Part shown: in pieces, positions 13,101 through 23,520 of the stretch | Layout: each line of letters starts with the position of its first letter | Position numbering within the stretch: the stretch's first letter is position 1 | Assembly: GCA_964016985.1 (NCBI GenBank) | Contig: OZ024826.1 | Coordinates: 60,310,507 to 60,374,506 of the forward strand | DNA: 64,000 nucleotides | From: Anodontia alba | Taxonomy: Eukaryota > Mollusca > Bivalvia > Lucinida > Lucinidae | Reading direction: 5' to 3' | Notes under the pieces: model-generated | Database searches by the model: none | Seen by the model: only the letters and a program-made list of their open reading frames with translations | Told to the model about the DNA's origin: nothing | Position numbers and translations under genes: made by a program

Positions 13101-16100
13101 TATTCGCCCAAATGAGGAGGCGTCTAGCAATGTTTATACATGTATGTCAGTTAATATTCACTTATTAAGAAAGATTTCAAAACTCTATTGAAATGTACGA
13201 CAAAGACATTTTATTTTGTTTCCGCCTGTTATACCCATTGAAAACGTGTCACCAAGTGCACTTAGAAACAACAACTTGGGACGGATCTAGCATGCACATT
13301 TATTGAGTGCTGCCAGTTAATAAACAGGGTCATCCCGTTTTATGCAAGCTTTCCAAGTCGCACGGAATAATGCTTTGGATCTCACAACTTTATTTACATT
13401 CAAAGAATGACAAATAATTTCGCTAACTAACGGAACACCACATGCGTCTGACACTAGAAAAATGACCATTGGCTTTTGTTCAGCTAGATTGTCAGTTTCG
13501 TACTGATAATCATAAACTAACCAGTGAAAATGTGGCCAGATCCCCCTTAATGATGATTAAGATAGAGAAACGGTTTTGAGGGCTCTCTTTCTTCAAATGG
13601 TACAAGAATGATATGCCATTCTGTGATGATAAAAAGGTAGGTTGTCGATGATATCTCCATGCACAGTAACTGTTCATTTCATATACCCCTTTAATAAGTA
13701 AGCTGTATGAACATCCTAAATAATATAATATTATCTTTATTAAATTGTGATAATTTGAACCTTTACCCCCTTTAAACATCAGTATGCAAAAAGACGTAGA
13801 TGAGGATCTCTGCTATGATTCTGTGTTCTGTTCGCAGCGGAAGTACTTAACTGATATGCGAGTAAAATCTATATAGGATGCCCACGGAAACAAAGAAAAC
13901 ATAAAAGAACGAGCATTACGAAAACACACCTATTCAAATATATTGAAAATTTTACAATCAAAACAGGAAAAATTTCAGACAAAAATACTGATATTTTTCA
14001 TATATCTTCTCAAAACATAGATTGTGGGTACTCGTTAGAACCGCCTCGGCGAGGCGGTTCTAACGAGTACCCACAAATCTATGGTTTTAGCAAAATAAGA
14101 AAAATAATGTATACTCCTGTAAACCCAAGTTTTGCTCTATAAAAGTGGGGTTTAAGGGGGTTAAAATTATATAGGCGTGTTTTCGTGATGAAATCGGAGT
14201 CCACGTTTAATTAAGACTTTTTATATGGTAGCATTTTGCAGAGCTTAAACGGCACTCGATTTTCCAAGCTACCAAAATAGACACAATGATGCTAAGGAAA
14301 ATCGTATACCAAAGAACAGCCCTGAGTTCTTTCTTTCTCTAATGCGTATATGATGTATTTTATATAAATACATGTTAGTCGCATTTGAACTTTTCTTAAA
14401 GTTGGACGAGCACGTACCGCTTCCATTTTGGTCAATCCATAAATAGACAGCGCTGTCTGATGTAGCTGTTTGGCTGCTTCTTTTTTACAAAGAGTATATA
14501 TTGCCTGAAAACAAATTGACTTTAAATTTAACTGCGACTGCAAATTTGAAGTAAAATTATTCTTACGAATGAAGGATTTGTGCCTTATAAAATTTTGTCG
14601 CCACGAACTAAATAATATGTAACCATTAATTCTACCAAAACAAAATGAAGTTTTTGTATATCATAAATACATACAATTGTTTCCAAAAGAACCGTGATTG
14701 AGAATAATCACTTTACTTTGCTTACAATCATACGTACTTGAAGCAAAGTTTACATCAATAAATACAAACGCATAAGTGGTATAAGTATTTCACAGACTAG
14801 CTTGGACAAAATGATCAATTACTGGTTATACCATAGAAACAGGTGTGTCAGCATGTAATGCCAGCGCAGGCAATATAATACAGTGTATATCTAAATATAT
14901 AAACATTTCAAAACGTCTTATCTCGTATTTTCCAGCGTATATTTTTCGAAACCTTAAGTCAACTTACCTTGTTCATGTAACTTCGAATTTAATAACCTTA
15001 GATCTATCATTTCAATATACTAATACTGAATATGAGATCAGGATGTGATAGGTTCTGCAAAAAATGTAACAGAAGCTTAATTCCGTTTGTAATTGAGGTC
15101 AATCCTTTATTGTCTCATATCGATTTCACTATAAACGTTATTGGAGCATCTACCCAAAAACGTATATATTATAGATAACTGATCTGATATGTAATGCTTA
15201 CGGAAAATATTATTTAACACATTTGGTCTTATGAGTGTTCTCGTTCAAGATCAGTTTGACAATATATATATATAGCAAAACATACACTTTTTTATTTTTA
15301 TGAAATGCTAAAAATATGAAAAATGTCTTCAGGGCGAAAAATACCGTTTCATTAACTTTGATTTTAAATGTTCAAGAAGTGTTTGCTATAAATTCAATCA
15401 ATGGCATATCATTTAAAATAGTAATATGGTTTTTTTCTTAAGATCCGTTTTCATAAATGTTAATCAAAGCGCTCATACACAATTAAACTGTTTTCAGCGT
15501 CAATTTATTTCTGCATAGAATATCGTACATGTATTTCAAAAACGGTTTCAGGACAAAAACATATTATTAGTATCAGGAAGAACAGAAGGGGATCCTCCCT
15601 TGGATTCAAGAAAAAGCTTCATGTACACTTATGGGTTAGTTTGAATGCACTGACAATGGACAGTCTAGATTTTGTTTCAGTCTGAGCATTTTTTCCATCT
15701 TAACAATGGTAAACGCCAGAAGTTAACAAGTTTTTGTATACTTGGAATGGACAAGTGTTTTCTGGTCCTCTTCGAAACTGTTGCGTCATACTCCAAATGC
15801 AATTCATGCAGATCTGCTATACAATGGTTTTATTTACAGTATTAGCCGTATATCTTTCCGGACCCAGGTTTAGCAAAATTTACCCACTTGTCCTGACTAT
15901 AATTCAAAGCCCCAGATAAGAGAGGGTTTGCACATAATAGTTTTCTTATTTCTCCACGAAAACATATTCTGCGGGTACTCATTAGAAGCGCCTCGGTGAG
16001 GCGCTTCTAATGAATACCCGCAGCATATGTTTTTGTGGAGAAATAAGAAAATATATGTAGTTTTTGGATGACAAAAGTGCCTTATCTGGGGCTATGCTAT

Positions 16101-19100
16101 GCTGTTCTACATTGTGTAATGTTACGGTATGCTAACAGCGGGCCTCGTAAGATTTTGCGCATGCGCTTGTTGATCTAGCTCTTCGCAATATATGTATGTA
16201 TATAACATGTCCTGTTCGCACGTTGTATGAGCCGACCTTTCAGAAAACGTACCTTCAGACTAATGAGAACGGCAAAGATTCAGATCAGCCTGCGCATTCG
16301 CGTTGTCTGATCAGAATCTTCACTTGGCGCTTTAGATAGCCTAAGGTGCAAAGTTTCTTCGTGCGGGCAATGGAGACTCTGATCAGGCTGCGTGGAAATC
16401 GAAGTTAGAAGTTACGTTTTCTCGCGTTGCCGCTCATATTATGTCCTATAAAACATTCACGTGATGTGCCCCCATGTGACATATGTGGCATTTGTGTTGT
16501 TGTTAGTTGTTCCTCGTCTCCCCTTCTTTTCGTGCCTCAGGAGGGCTGTGCTTCGTGATTGTGGCAATTCCTGGATATTTTCACTCAAAGTTTTTACGCA
16601 TTGTTAATGGCGACACCCCGGTCCAAACTGCTGTTGTGGGGGTTGATCAGAATCCTGGCTGCATATGATTGCCTTTTTATTGTTGCTTGTATAACACTGC
16701 ACAAACGCTAAAGGGCATATTCAGAGGGGGTTCGGAGGTCCGGTCGAACCCCTCGCCCCCCCCCCCCCCTACTCAAAATTTCATTTTCATAGGAATTTTT
16801 GATAAATCTGATAAATTTGGAATACACTATTTACTCTAAAATATTCACACCCTTGCTCTTTACCTCATACTTTCCTTCAACATGTCTTTTACTACCTGTG
16901 AGTGTATGTAAAATTGCTGAATGAGTGGCAAACAATGTAGACCCTGATCAGACGCCGCGTTCTGTGGCGTCTGATCCGGGTCTACACTGTTTGTTAAGGT
17001 CAGTCTGTCTGAATATATAGAGTAAGTACGGTAATTTTCTCAAATTGACACCCCCCACCCTCACAAAGAAAAAATCATCCTGAATCCGCCTCTGCTACTT
17101 CATACGATGTACATTTTCCACTAATATTCTAGTAATGAAATTGACCCGTTGCTTTATGTCTAGTGTCGACGTCATATTCATATTCAAACTTTACTACTTA
17201 CATGTAGCAGCACCATACTTAAAACTGTATCAGACCGTTCATGGCTCGACAGGATTCCTGTCCGCAGATAACAGTCATGTATAGATTTAAGAAGAAACTA
17301 CAAGTCGAGTAGGTACTTGATAAAGCCATAAATGGTAACGTTGGATGCTAAAGTTAGTTCGTGTTAATGTTGTACAAAATTGATTATACAAATGTACCAT
17401 GGAAAGTTGTGCTATGTTTTTACCTGCAGAATACGTAACAGTTCTCTTATAGCGTTCTCTTCCGTCGTGCTTACTTGACATAAAAGATCGAACACTTCAG
17501 TCCACTCATTGTCGTACAGTTCAGAGAATCTCTCTACTAATTTTTCTGGTCTGTTCGGATCTCCAAGATCTGTTATGCAAGGGTTATTGTCTGCTAAATG
17601 CTTGCTTGTGAAATCACTAAGTCTGTAAAAATATCAAAAGTGTTATTCATTTGAGTCAGTAAATGTTACGTCGGGCATGTGCGCCCAGCGACTATTCTAA
17701 TCAGACTGCGCATTCGCGCAGTCTGATCAGAATCTTCACTGGGCGCATTTCCGTGAAACATATTGCCATGAAATGTGATCAGAAGCAAATTCATGTAAAG
17801 GTAACATTTGAAGGCATATTAGTAATCGTACAATATCAAGAAGTATGCCATATCGAGTGATATATGTACGTTTGCTCGGCGGATTGTATCGCGCATTTTT
17901 ATTATTCAATATTTCTAGCTATATGACAATAATTGTTATTGCGGTAATGAGCTTCATTGGTGAATTATTTCTTTTAGTTCTTCGTACTTACAAGTAACTT
18001 TATACAGTATGTAACGAATTATCACCGAAATCTGCGAGTTTAGGAAGAGGATTTAATGTACACCTAAACTAAATGAAGAATCATCCAGACAAAATGACAC
18101 GACACTAAACTTAATCCAGAAGAATTTTTCTATATATTATAAGCTGTCAATCTAAATGATCCATTGAGTAAATAACAACGCAAACGAACGCACCAAAAAT
18201 GAAAACACATCATGAAAACACGCCAATATAATTTTGACCCCTTTAAACCCCACCCCACTTTTATATAGTAAAACTGAGGTTTACAGGGGTATACATTACT
18301 CGTATTTTTCTTGTTTGCTAGAAAACATAGATTGTGGGTACTCGTTAGAACCGCCTCGTCGAGGCGGTTCTAACGAGTACACACAATCTATGTTTTGAGC
18401 AGAAATATGAAAAATATTAGATTTTTTTTTTATCTGAAAACTTTCCTTTGTTGGTTGTAAAAAATTCAGTATATTTGAACAGGCGTGTTTTCCTAATGGT
18501 AGACTCGGGTGTAAGAATCTGTTCATGTGCAGTATTATATTATGCGATGTTCACGAATCGAACTTGAGGTACAACAGCTCCTGTGTGAACAGCCCCGCAA
18601 ATGAGCTGAATACAAATTGTGTAATGTCAAATGTGATGGACTACTATTTATGCAGCCAATTGACTTCCTCATGTCAGCTCAGTATTATTGTATGTTTTGG
18701 CACATGAAACGAAAGTGCTACTTCTAGAGGAAAAAAAAAAGAAAAGTACCATCAATTTGTACACCGTTTAATTTGCCCAGAAAGTGCTAAATGATTAATA
18801 ACAACAGCAACATCAATACAACAACAACAACAACAACAACAACAAGCCGTCTCATCTGGATTTACACTGCTTGCCATTCTCTTATTGACGTTTGATTGAA
18901 CCCCTATTTGTAACAATGGATGTGTCCAGGTTCAGAGATGGAAAAGTAAATTTCAGAAACTCAGGGGTTGAAGGGTTAAGACACGGGTATTGAAATTTCA
19001 GATAAAGAATATTGCTTCAGGAAAATATACTCTGGAAGTGTTCCATACTTTGTTTCTGGAACAGTTTGAGCTGACGAAGCATCTACAACAACGTACACTG

Positions 19101-22100
19101 CTGTCGGCCTATTCTGCGAATTTAAAAATTTGAAAAAAAAAATGAATTTAAAAAATGTTCGCTAGACCAGTTTTAATTTTGAAATATACTAGAACGAAGA
19201 ATAATTTATTATAAATAAAACCAGTTTATTTTCATTTAATTTCTTCTTCAAATTTAGCAGATAATAATCCCTCAACTTCACCACCCCCTTGTCTGTGTGT
19301 CATTAAAAAAGTATCTGCCAATGTCGCGCACCTGTTAGATTTTTGCCTGTTGCCTTGGACATAAAGAATGGTTTTTGATTAAAGATGCATTTCTATGATC
19401 ACTAATCAATTTAGAATATATTTGTGCCATTTTAATTGTTCACACTGATAAAACCACCTTTTAAATTTCACGTTCAGGGAAAAGGGTCCTTTGGTTTTAG
19501 TGAAAACAACATTTTCCTCATTATTTTGAAATAAACTCCTGATTCTCCATGCAAGTTGTAATGGTCATGTATACCTTTTGATATGTTTCATCACATACTC
19601 CCACAAAATGATACTTTGGGATTTTTGGGAGAAAATATTTGAGTGAGCAGCATTGGCAGATGCGCCACATTAGGCTACACGGCTGTATATTACCTCATCA
19701 GTAGTTCTTCTTTCTCCGTTTTAATTTTCTCAATTTCTTCGTTCAGTCTCAGTATCTCTTCTCTTTGTTGCCAGTTTTTCTTCTCCAGCTTCTCACACCG
19801 CTTTCTGAGAAGAAACAGAAAAGAAACAGACGTACATTGAAAATCATTTCCTTTTAAAATAGACGAATTTTAGGAAGTAGTTAACAGTTTTAATAGACAT
19901 ACCTCCTTTTAAAGTGGGTCAATTGCCACATGTCTGGGTCACTGTTGTTCTTTTTAAATCTGAATTGGGGATCTGTTTGTACTTTCTTAGTAATACATGC
20001 ATATCACTTTAGAATATTAGCAATTCAATGCGGTAGTTAACCCATTTTAGTCCGGAGACCCTCAATAGGGAAACTGGCAAACAGTTCTGACCCAGATCAG
20101 ATACCGCAGAATGTGGGGTCTGATCAGGGTCTCAACTGTTTGCAAATAGCTTAGCCAGTTTTTCTCTAGGAATATCTAAATCGCATAGCCTGACATACTC
20201 AAAATTGAAACTAGACTCTTATTATAAAAGTGTGGGGGAGTTTATTCAGTCTAAAATGGGTTGAAGCCATTAAAAGTGATATTGACACGACAGTTGTTTG
20301 CTGCGTTGAGGTTTTACGGTCCAGTCAACCCATTAGGGTAATGTCGAGCGCAGTTAGTTTCCTAACTACAACTTTTTCTGGACAGGCTTCCTTGTATTGA
20401 GGTTTTATGGCCCAGTCTACCCAATGGGGTCATGTTGAGCGCGGTCTTACTTAACCACAATTGTACTCGGCAGGCATAGTCCTCTAAGCGGTTAAAACCA
20501 GTATTGTGCACATTCTTTCGCCAGAAACAGACAACTGCCCTTCTTGAATCAGCGAAAGGGAGAGAAAGGCCGTAGAAAATATTTCATGATCAGTCTCCAC
20601 GAACGAATGCCGGACCCGGCGGGCATCGAACCCGCGATCTCCTGATCACCAGTTGGACACGCATCCGACTGAGCCACCGAGGCCGGCAGAGAATGAATAT
20701 ATTTTCAGCGAAGGTAATTCTTTCAAAATGAGCCACAACGTCAGAAAACGTACCTTAGGACATGTGCGCCCACTAAGGATTTAGAGCAACCAGCGCAGTC
20801 TAATCAGAATCGTCTCTGGGCGTATTTTGAATAGCCAAACATGCGGACTGATCAGACTGCGCGGTTGCAAAAAGGATGTTCTCTTACGTTGCGCCTTAAA
20901 CTGTTTTGCCTCCTTTCTGGAAAAGGGTCTTCTCTTAAAGGAAAGAATTTGCTTCCATGGGGTAAACTCTTTCATTTCAAAAAATTCCTTTTGAGAACGG
21001 ACTTGGTATGCAGGACAGCAGACAGGAATTCTCAAAGGTTGACTCCTTCTAAAATAGGTGAAAATCTACCATGTGTGTTCCGACCCTTAACGTACGTAGA
21101 TCTTTACATTACAAATACACGCCTATTTAAACACAGAGGAAATTTCACCTCCGAAAACTGAAAACTGAAAACTGAAAATTTTCAGATAAAAAACTCTGAT
21201 ATTTTTCATTTTTCTGCTTAAACATAGATTGTGGGTACTCGTTAGAACCACCTCGGCGAGGCGGTTCTAACGAGTACCCACAATATGTTTACGAGCAAAA
21301 TAAGAAAAATAATGTATACCCTTGTTAACCATTTTTTACTATACAAAAGTGGGGTTTAAAGGGATCAAAATTATATAAGCATGTTTTCGTGATGAAGCAG
21401 TAATACCTTTATCAGTCTATGCGGCAAATTTAGCAGACGAAACATGATGCTATTTTTCTTCTTTTTCCCAGAAACAGGATTCGACATTTCATGCAAAATG
21501 TCTCAGATAAAGACAAATTGCATGAAAAGTCAAATCCTGTTTTTTTGGGAAAATGTGAAAAACATTTTAATATGTCGTCTGCTGAACATATAGTAAGTGC
21601 TAACCGTTAACCCTCTCGGCCCTACAGACCAAGCCAGATACATATATCTGTGCAAACAATGTAGATCATGATGAGATGGCTCATAATGAGCCGTCTGTTT
21701 TCCATTCTGTTTTGATTTTGACTGGCACCCTTATTTGCAACAACGGGCATGTCCAAATTCAGTGATGGAAAAATCCACTTCATAAATTCAGGGTGGAAAG
21801 GGTTAAATTGCATGATTAAAGCATGACACGTTGCATACTGACCTGAGTTCGTGATGCTCGTCTCCGTCTTTTGGTACCTGAACAGAAATAACTTCTCCAG
21901 TAGAAGACTCCAGTTGTTTTGGCTCAAAATGTTGATCAGGTAACATCCGTCTTGTTTGTGTAAAAAGCGTGACGTAACTGTCCGGTATTTCTTCCGTTTC
22001 ATGCGTCACTGGACATCCTTCCGGCATTCGAAGCATTGTATCATTTTCGACTGTTGCGTCATGATTTGACAGTTCGGTGTTTTTGTTCGCTGGAAGGGCC

Positions 22101-22159
22101 GCCTTTGGCAATGGTTGGCTGATCGGCGATACGGTCGAGCTCTGGAAACGTTGAACTGG
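9618..22159 (-). CDS. SPATA18-like: Unit 1: MIEAP/SPATA18-like gene, six-exon model
   Basis: The proposed join on the minus strand is 22159-21843, 19804-19694, 17622-17424, 14504-14418, 12049-11963 and 10112-9618. It totals 1296 nt, 431 codons plus stop, and every junction has GT-AG and keeps frame. Mitochondria-eating protein is known in vertebrates for a role in mitochondrial quality control; it has coiled coils followed by a C-terminal conserved domain, and the order here is the same: polar linker, coiled coil, conserved domain. The 5' end is incomplete, because no initiator exon is secure; a weak candidate is at 24976-25007. Similarity was judged by eye from the DPP...FD...Y...G...VWP...EGG...KGVA signature. 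Molluscan function is inferred, not shown. Confidence 0.72.
9976..10086. repeat. 24-bp minisatellite inside a coding exon
   Basis: About 4.6 copies of GGATAGAGTTGGAGTTTCAC plus four bases, with point changes. The period is a multiple of three, so copy-number change keeps the frame on the minus strand (SETPTLSV repeat). Confidence 0.95.
10183..10380. mobile_element. Family D1 TTAA-type element
   Basis: Begins AACCCTTTCATACC and ends GATAAAAGGGTTAAAG. It contains GCAAACAGTGTAGATCC, GATGAGCCGTCTCATC and AGTCAAGGATGGAAAAGT in the order seen in other D1 copies (18840, 21608, 22870, 32755, 34480, 59757). TTAA|CCC termini suggest a piggyBac-like non-autonomous element. Confidence 0.65.
10381..11962. 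other. Unit 1 last intron, no further gene recognised
   Basis: Intron between the second small exon and the terminal exon. It contains a 156-codon plus-strand open frame (10917-11387) with no recognisable family pattern and an overlapping minus-strand frame; neither is supported by splice or homology evidence. Imperfect direct repeats lie around 11320-11350 and 11475-11510 (ATACTTTCAACCTTGTATA and ATACTTCAAAACTTGTGTA). Confidence 0.45.
11963..12049 (-). CDS. SPATA18-like: Unit 1 small exon 2 (87 nt)
   Basis: The acceptor is GTTGTCTTTTACTACAG and the donor AAG|GTAAAC. It encodes 29 residues, basic and helical (SMKEFKEERKRNYKDFI within it), phase 0 at both ends. The unit 2 counterpart is the 84-nt exon at 43116-43199 with the same K/R-rich, KR.Y pattern. 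Unit 3 has no visible counterpart. Length, phase and position support it more than residue identity. Confidence 0.7.
12050..13912. other. Unit 1 intron sequence, no gene recognised
   Basis: Non-coding in appearance: AT-rich, no SINE, no clear inverted-repeat element, and only short random open frames. Confidence 0.5.
13913..14190. mobile_element. Family A inverted-repeat element, copy 2
   Basis: Starts CATTACGAAAACACACCTAT and ends ATAGGCGTGTTTTCGTGATG, near-perfect inverted termini. The central hairpin at about 14025-14080 is GTACTCGTTAGAACCGCC / GGCGGTTCTAACGAGTAC. It lies about 230 bp from the 87-nt exon at 14418-14504, in the intron. Confidence 0.92.
14418..14504 (-). CDS. SPATA18-like: Unit 1 small exon 1 (87 nt)
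   Basis: The acceptor is CAATTTGTTTTCAG and the donor GCG|GTACGT. It encodes 29 residues beginning AIYTLCKKEAAKQLHQTAL, phase 0 at both ends. The counterparts are the 90-nt exon 44122-44211 (ISFEYCHERATQQLDEAK) and the 87-nt exon 50526-50612 (NSFQHYKTLALQRVEDEH). All three follow the LYDNEW exon directly, and the aromatic/Cys...A..QL pattern fits the helix after it in the MIEAP conserved region. Confidence 0.78.
14505..15877. other. Unit 1 intron, no gene recognised
   Basis: AT-rich intron sequence. Short open frames on the plus strand (for example 14845-15048) lack recognisable motifs. Confidence 0.5.
15878..16095. mobile_element. Family B inverted-repeat element
   Basis: Outer arms AGCCCCAGATAAG and CTTATCTGGGGCTA are complementary, inner arms TTCTTATTTCTCCAC and GTGGAGAAATAAGAA are complementary, and the centre 15969-16023 is a near-perfect palindrome CTGCGGGTACTCATTAGAAG... 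. The centre resembles that of family A but the arms differ. Confidence 0.9.
16224..16440. repeat. Family E palindromic element
   Basis: Contains CAGATCAGCCTGCGCATTCG, GTCTGATCAGAATCTTCAC, then a spacer and GAGACTCTGATCAGGCTGCG, the two-lobed layout seen in other family E copies. Confidence 0.6.
16745..16770. repeat. Poly-C tract
   Basis: A run of C interrupted once (CGCCCCCC...). The surrounding GGGGTTCGGAGGTCCGGTCG resembles 31680-31720, another copy of the same diverged repeat. Confidence 0.85.
16905..17030. mobile_element. Family D2 element with GATCAG palindrome
   Basis: The palindrome core at 16928-16993 is GGCAAACAATGTAGACCCTG facing CGGGTCTACACTGTTTG around TGATCAGACGCC/GGCGTCTGATC. 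Related cores occur at 20077-20150, 31897-31955, 34350-34410, 37272-37330, 45606-45680, 46378-46445, 56750-56815 and 62245-62315. Confidence 0.75.
17424..17622 (-). CDS. SPATA18-like: Unit 1 LYDNEW exon (199 nt)
   Basis: The acceptor is ATATTTTTACAG and the donor CTGCAG|GTAAAA. It encodes 66 residues ending FSELYDNEWTEVFDLL, TTEENAIRELLRILQ, after an acidic lead DLGDPNRPEKLVER. It enters in phase 2, taking one base to complete an Arg codon from the coiled-coil exon, and leaves in phase 0. The unit 2 counterpart has exactly the same length, 199 nt; unit 3 has 190 nt. This is the N-terminal part of the conserved MIEAP region, where human SPATA18 has an RFSDSY.. block followed by a helix. Confidence 0.85.
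17665..17760. repeat. Family E palindromic element
   Basis: GTGCGCCCAGCGACTATTCT...TCAGACTGCGCATTCGCGCAGTCTGATC...TTCACTGGGCGCAT forms a hairpin 40 bp upstream of the LYDNEW exon acceptor, inside the intron. Confidence 0.8.
18208..18498. mobile_element. Family A inverted-repeat element, copy 3
   Basis: Starts CATCATGAAAACACGCCAAT and ends GGCGTGTTTTCCTAATG. The central hairpin at about 18328-18390 includes GTACTCGTTAGAACCGCC and its complement. Confidence 0.92.
18815..18975. repeat. (CAA)n tract followed by a family D1 half
   Basis: The (CAA)n run at about 18815-18845 abuts AGCCGTCTCATCTGGATTTA...TTGTAACAATGGATGTGTCC...GGGGTTGAAGGGTTAAG, the right half of a D1 element including its TTAA end. 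Confidence 0.65.
18976..19693. other. Unit 1 intron, no gene recognised
   Basis: AT-rich intron between the LYDNEW exon and the coiled-coil exon; nothing further recognised. Confidence 0.5.
19694..19804 (-). CDS. SPATA18-like: Unit 1 coiled-coil exon (111 nt)
   Basis: The acceptor is TTCTGTTTCTTCTCAG and the donor GATGAG|GTAATA. The 37-residue segment is almost purely coiled coil: KRCEKLEKKNWQQREEIL then RLNEEIEKIKTEKEELLM, with Leu/Ile at heptad positions. It enters taking one base to complete AG-A (Arg) and leaves after AG, again completed by A from the next exon, so three consecutive exons join without frame error. A coiled coil before the conserved domain matches MIEAP organisation. No equivalent was found upstream of units 2 or 3. 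Confidence 0.85.
20039..20264. mobile_element. Family D2 TTAA-type element
   Basis: Ends TTAACCCATTTTAGTCC and GTCTAAAATGGGTTGAA are inverted; the core CAGTTCTGACCCAGATCAGA / TCTGATCAGGGTCTCAACTG is a palindrome. Confidence 0.75.
20306..20396 (-). repeat. SINE 3'-end fragment
   Basis: TTGAGGTTTTACGGTCCAGT...GTCGAGCGCAG...CTGGACAGGCTT matches the 3' end of the tRNA-derived SINE in reverse orientation, cut where the next SINE copy starts. Confidence 0.8.
20397..20687 (-). repeat. tRNA-derived SINE, near full length
   Basis: Read on the minus strand it starts GGCCTCGGTGGCTCAGT (A box), continues to CGCGGGTTCGATGCCCG (B box), then the body with GTGGAGACTGATCATGAAATA and CAAGAAGGGCAGTTGTCTG, and ends at GGGCCATAAAACCTCAATAC. 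The pol III promoter boxes and body match copies at 25573, 26563, 32959 and 55471. Confidence 0.92.
20745..20880. repeat. Family E palindromic element
   Basis: Carries GACATGTGCGCCCACTAAGG and CTGATCAGACTGCGCGGTTG with the intervening TCTCTGGGCGTATTTTG lobe. Confidence 0.6.
21109..21394. mobile_element. Family A inverted-repeat element, copy 4
   Basis: Starts CATTACAAATACACGCCTAT and ends ATAAGCATGTTTTCGTGATG, with the central hairpin GTACTCGTTAGAACCACC / GGCGGTTCTAACGAGTAC at about 21232-21285. Confidence 0.9.
21455..21600. mobile_element. Family F hairpin element
   Basis: Arms CCCAGAAACAGGATTCGACA and TCAAATCCTGTTTTTTTGGG are inverted around AAATGTCTCAGATAAAGACA. It matches 51715-51990 in core and in the trailing TTTTAATATGTCGTCTGCTG. 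Confidence 0.8.
21608..21806. mobile_element. Family D1 TTAA-type element
   Basis: TTAACCCTCTCGGCCC at the left and GGGTGGAAAGGGTTAAA at the right, with GCAAACAATGTAGATCATGA and GAGCCGTCTGTTTTCC between. It lies 36 bp from the exon edge at 21843, in the intron. Confidence 0.8.
21843..22159 (-). CDS. SPATA18-like: Unit 1 polar linker exon (317 nt)
   Basis: The acceptor is a strong pyrimidine tract, GCTTTATTCTCTTCTCCAG, and the donor CTCAG|GTCAGT. It encodes 105 residues in phase 0, Ser/Thr/Pro/Glu-rich (FQSSTVSPISQPLPKAALPA; RMPEGCPVTHETEEIPDSYV; SSTGEVISVQVPKDGDEHHE), probably disordered. Splicing to the coiled-coil exon is in frame. Frames upstream of the chosen acceptor contain a stop (TGA), which argues that the exon begins here rather than further 5'. 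No domain is recognised in it. Confidence 0.68.
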
Positions 22160-22270
22160 CTGGAGAAGAGAATAAAGCAAGAGGATCAGTCACCATTATT
22201 CGCTCAACTGGCTGAAAGAGACATAGCATTTGTACAGCTGCCATGGATCGCCTTGATTTATTTGTGTGTT

Positions 22271-22350
22271 TGTGTTGAGGTTTTACGGCCCAATCAACCC
22301 AATGGGGCCAGTTGAGCGCGGTCAGTTTACCTAACCAGACGTTTACTTGG
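22271..22350 (-). repeat. SINE 3'-end fragment
   Basis: GTTGAGGTTTTACGGCCCAA...GAGCGCGGTCAGTTTACCTA matches the SINE 3' end on the minus strand; the following 80 bp (AGTGATATCGCCTTGGTAGG...) is not SINE body. Confidence 0.85.
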
Positions 22351-22471
22351 CAGGCTTAGTGCTCTAAGTGATATCGCCTTGGTAGGAGAGCACTAAAGAC
22401 TTATTCCACGTTTAGCTCAGGTCTAGGCACGGAATAACATCACCTACCGAAGCGAGTTTAATAATTTAGTA

Positions 22472-22545
22472 GTGCGTGCGTGCGTGTATGCGTGTGTGTG
22501 TGTGTGTGTGTGAGGAACAGAGAGAGAGAGAGAGAGAAAGAGATG
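22472..22545. repeat. (TG)n / (AG)n compound microsatellite
   Basis: TGCGTG variants, then (TG)n, then (AG)n. Confidence 0.95.
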
Positions 22546-22869
22546 GACTCTATTATATGCTGAACGTAATTTGGGCTTTTAAAAATATTAAAGAAGATGA
22601 TATAAAAGAGGATAAATACTTCCACTCAGTACCCCGAGAAATACGCTTTTCCTTAAGATGACAAAAATGTTAATGCGTGCGTGTGTTTATGGGTTATGGG
22701 TGCGCTGGTGCATGTACGCAAAACTGTATTGTTTCAGAATAAGTAATTAACATATAACATTCTGTTTTGAATGATTCCCCCATTACGTCAAGCATGGAAA
22801 ATATGTACAAAATATAAACACTTTGAATATTTCCTTAATGCAGAATGTTCATACATAACTGTCCAAAAT

Positions 22870-23050
22870 AATAAACCCATTCACCCTACGTTTCTGAAGC
22901 TTTGATTTTGGACATGTCCACTGTTGCAAATATGGGTGCCGGTCAAAAACCAAAATACAATGGCAAACAGTGTAGCACCTGATAAGACTCAGCTGGATCT
23001 ACGCAGTTTGTAAAGGTATCTGTTTTGGTCTGCCAGGCTGAAAGGGTTAA
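22870..23050. mobile_element. Family D1 TTAA-type element
   Basis: Reverse orientation copy: TTCACCCTACGTTTCTGAAG, GGACATGTCCACTGTTGCAA, GGCAAACAGTGTAGCACCTG, ending CTGAAAGGGTTAA. Confidence 0.8.
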
Positions 23051-23139
23051 GCCGATGATCGGGAAAGAAACGACCGATGATCGGGAAAGAAACGACTGAT
23101 GATCGGAAAATAAACAGCCGATTTTCGGGAAAGAAACGA
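23051..23139. repeat. 22-bp tandem repeat, four copies
   Basis: Unit CCGATGATCGGGAAAGAAAC plus two bases, starting at about 23052, 23074, 23096 and 23118, directly after a D1 element end. Confidence 0.95.
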
Positions 23140-23369
23140 GTCGTGTCAAGAGTAAAGTGTATTTTCGAAGCCACTTCTTCGCTTGACACAGTCTATAAAT
23201 GGCTTATATGGTATAATGCATTGTGCACTGTAGAATATATTGACAGGTAATGAAAACCCTGATCGGACAGCGGATGCGCAGGCAACTTCACAAATGCGAT
23301 AAGGATGCTTACTCAAGCCACGGCCTGAAAATATTATACAATTTAAGCCAGGGCCCAGCATTTTCTACA

Positions 23370-23520
23370 ATATTGCATGTTCATCCGCACAGTCTTCCCA
23401 GGGAAGCCAAGGATCCGAAGCATCTTTAAGCGTACAGCGAAGAGTGATCAGACTGCGCGGATGCGCAGGCTGATCTGAGTCTTCTTTGAGTGCACATGAA
23501 GTCTTATAGGGCTCAAATCA
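23370..23520. repeat. Family E palindromic element
   Basis: Contains TCTTCCCAGGGAAGCCAAGG, GAGTGATCAGACTGCGCGGA and GCGCAGGCTGATCTGAGTCT. Confidence 0.6.

Noticed and set aside
18296..18526. Open frames across hairpins with the peptide SLEPPRRGGSNEYPQ
   Set aside because: The peptide is the translation of the family A hairpin and recurs at each copy.
20600..20690. Possible functional tRNA gene
   Set aside because: The tRNA-like head is joined to the SINE body seen at several loci, so it is a SINE.
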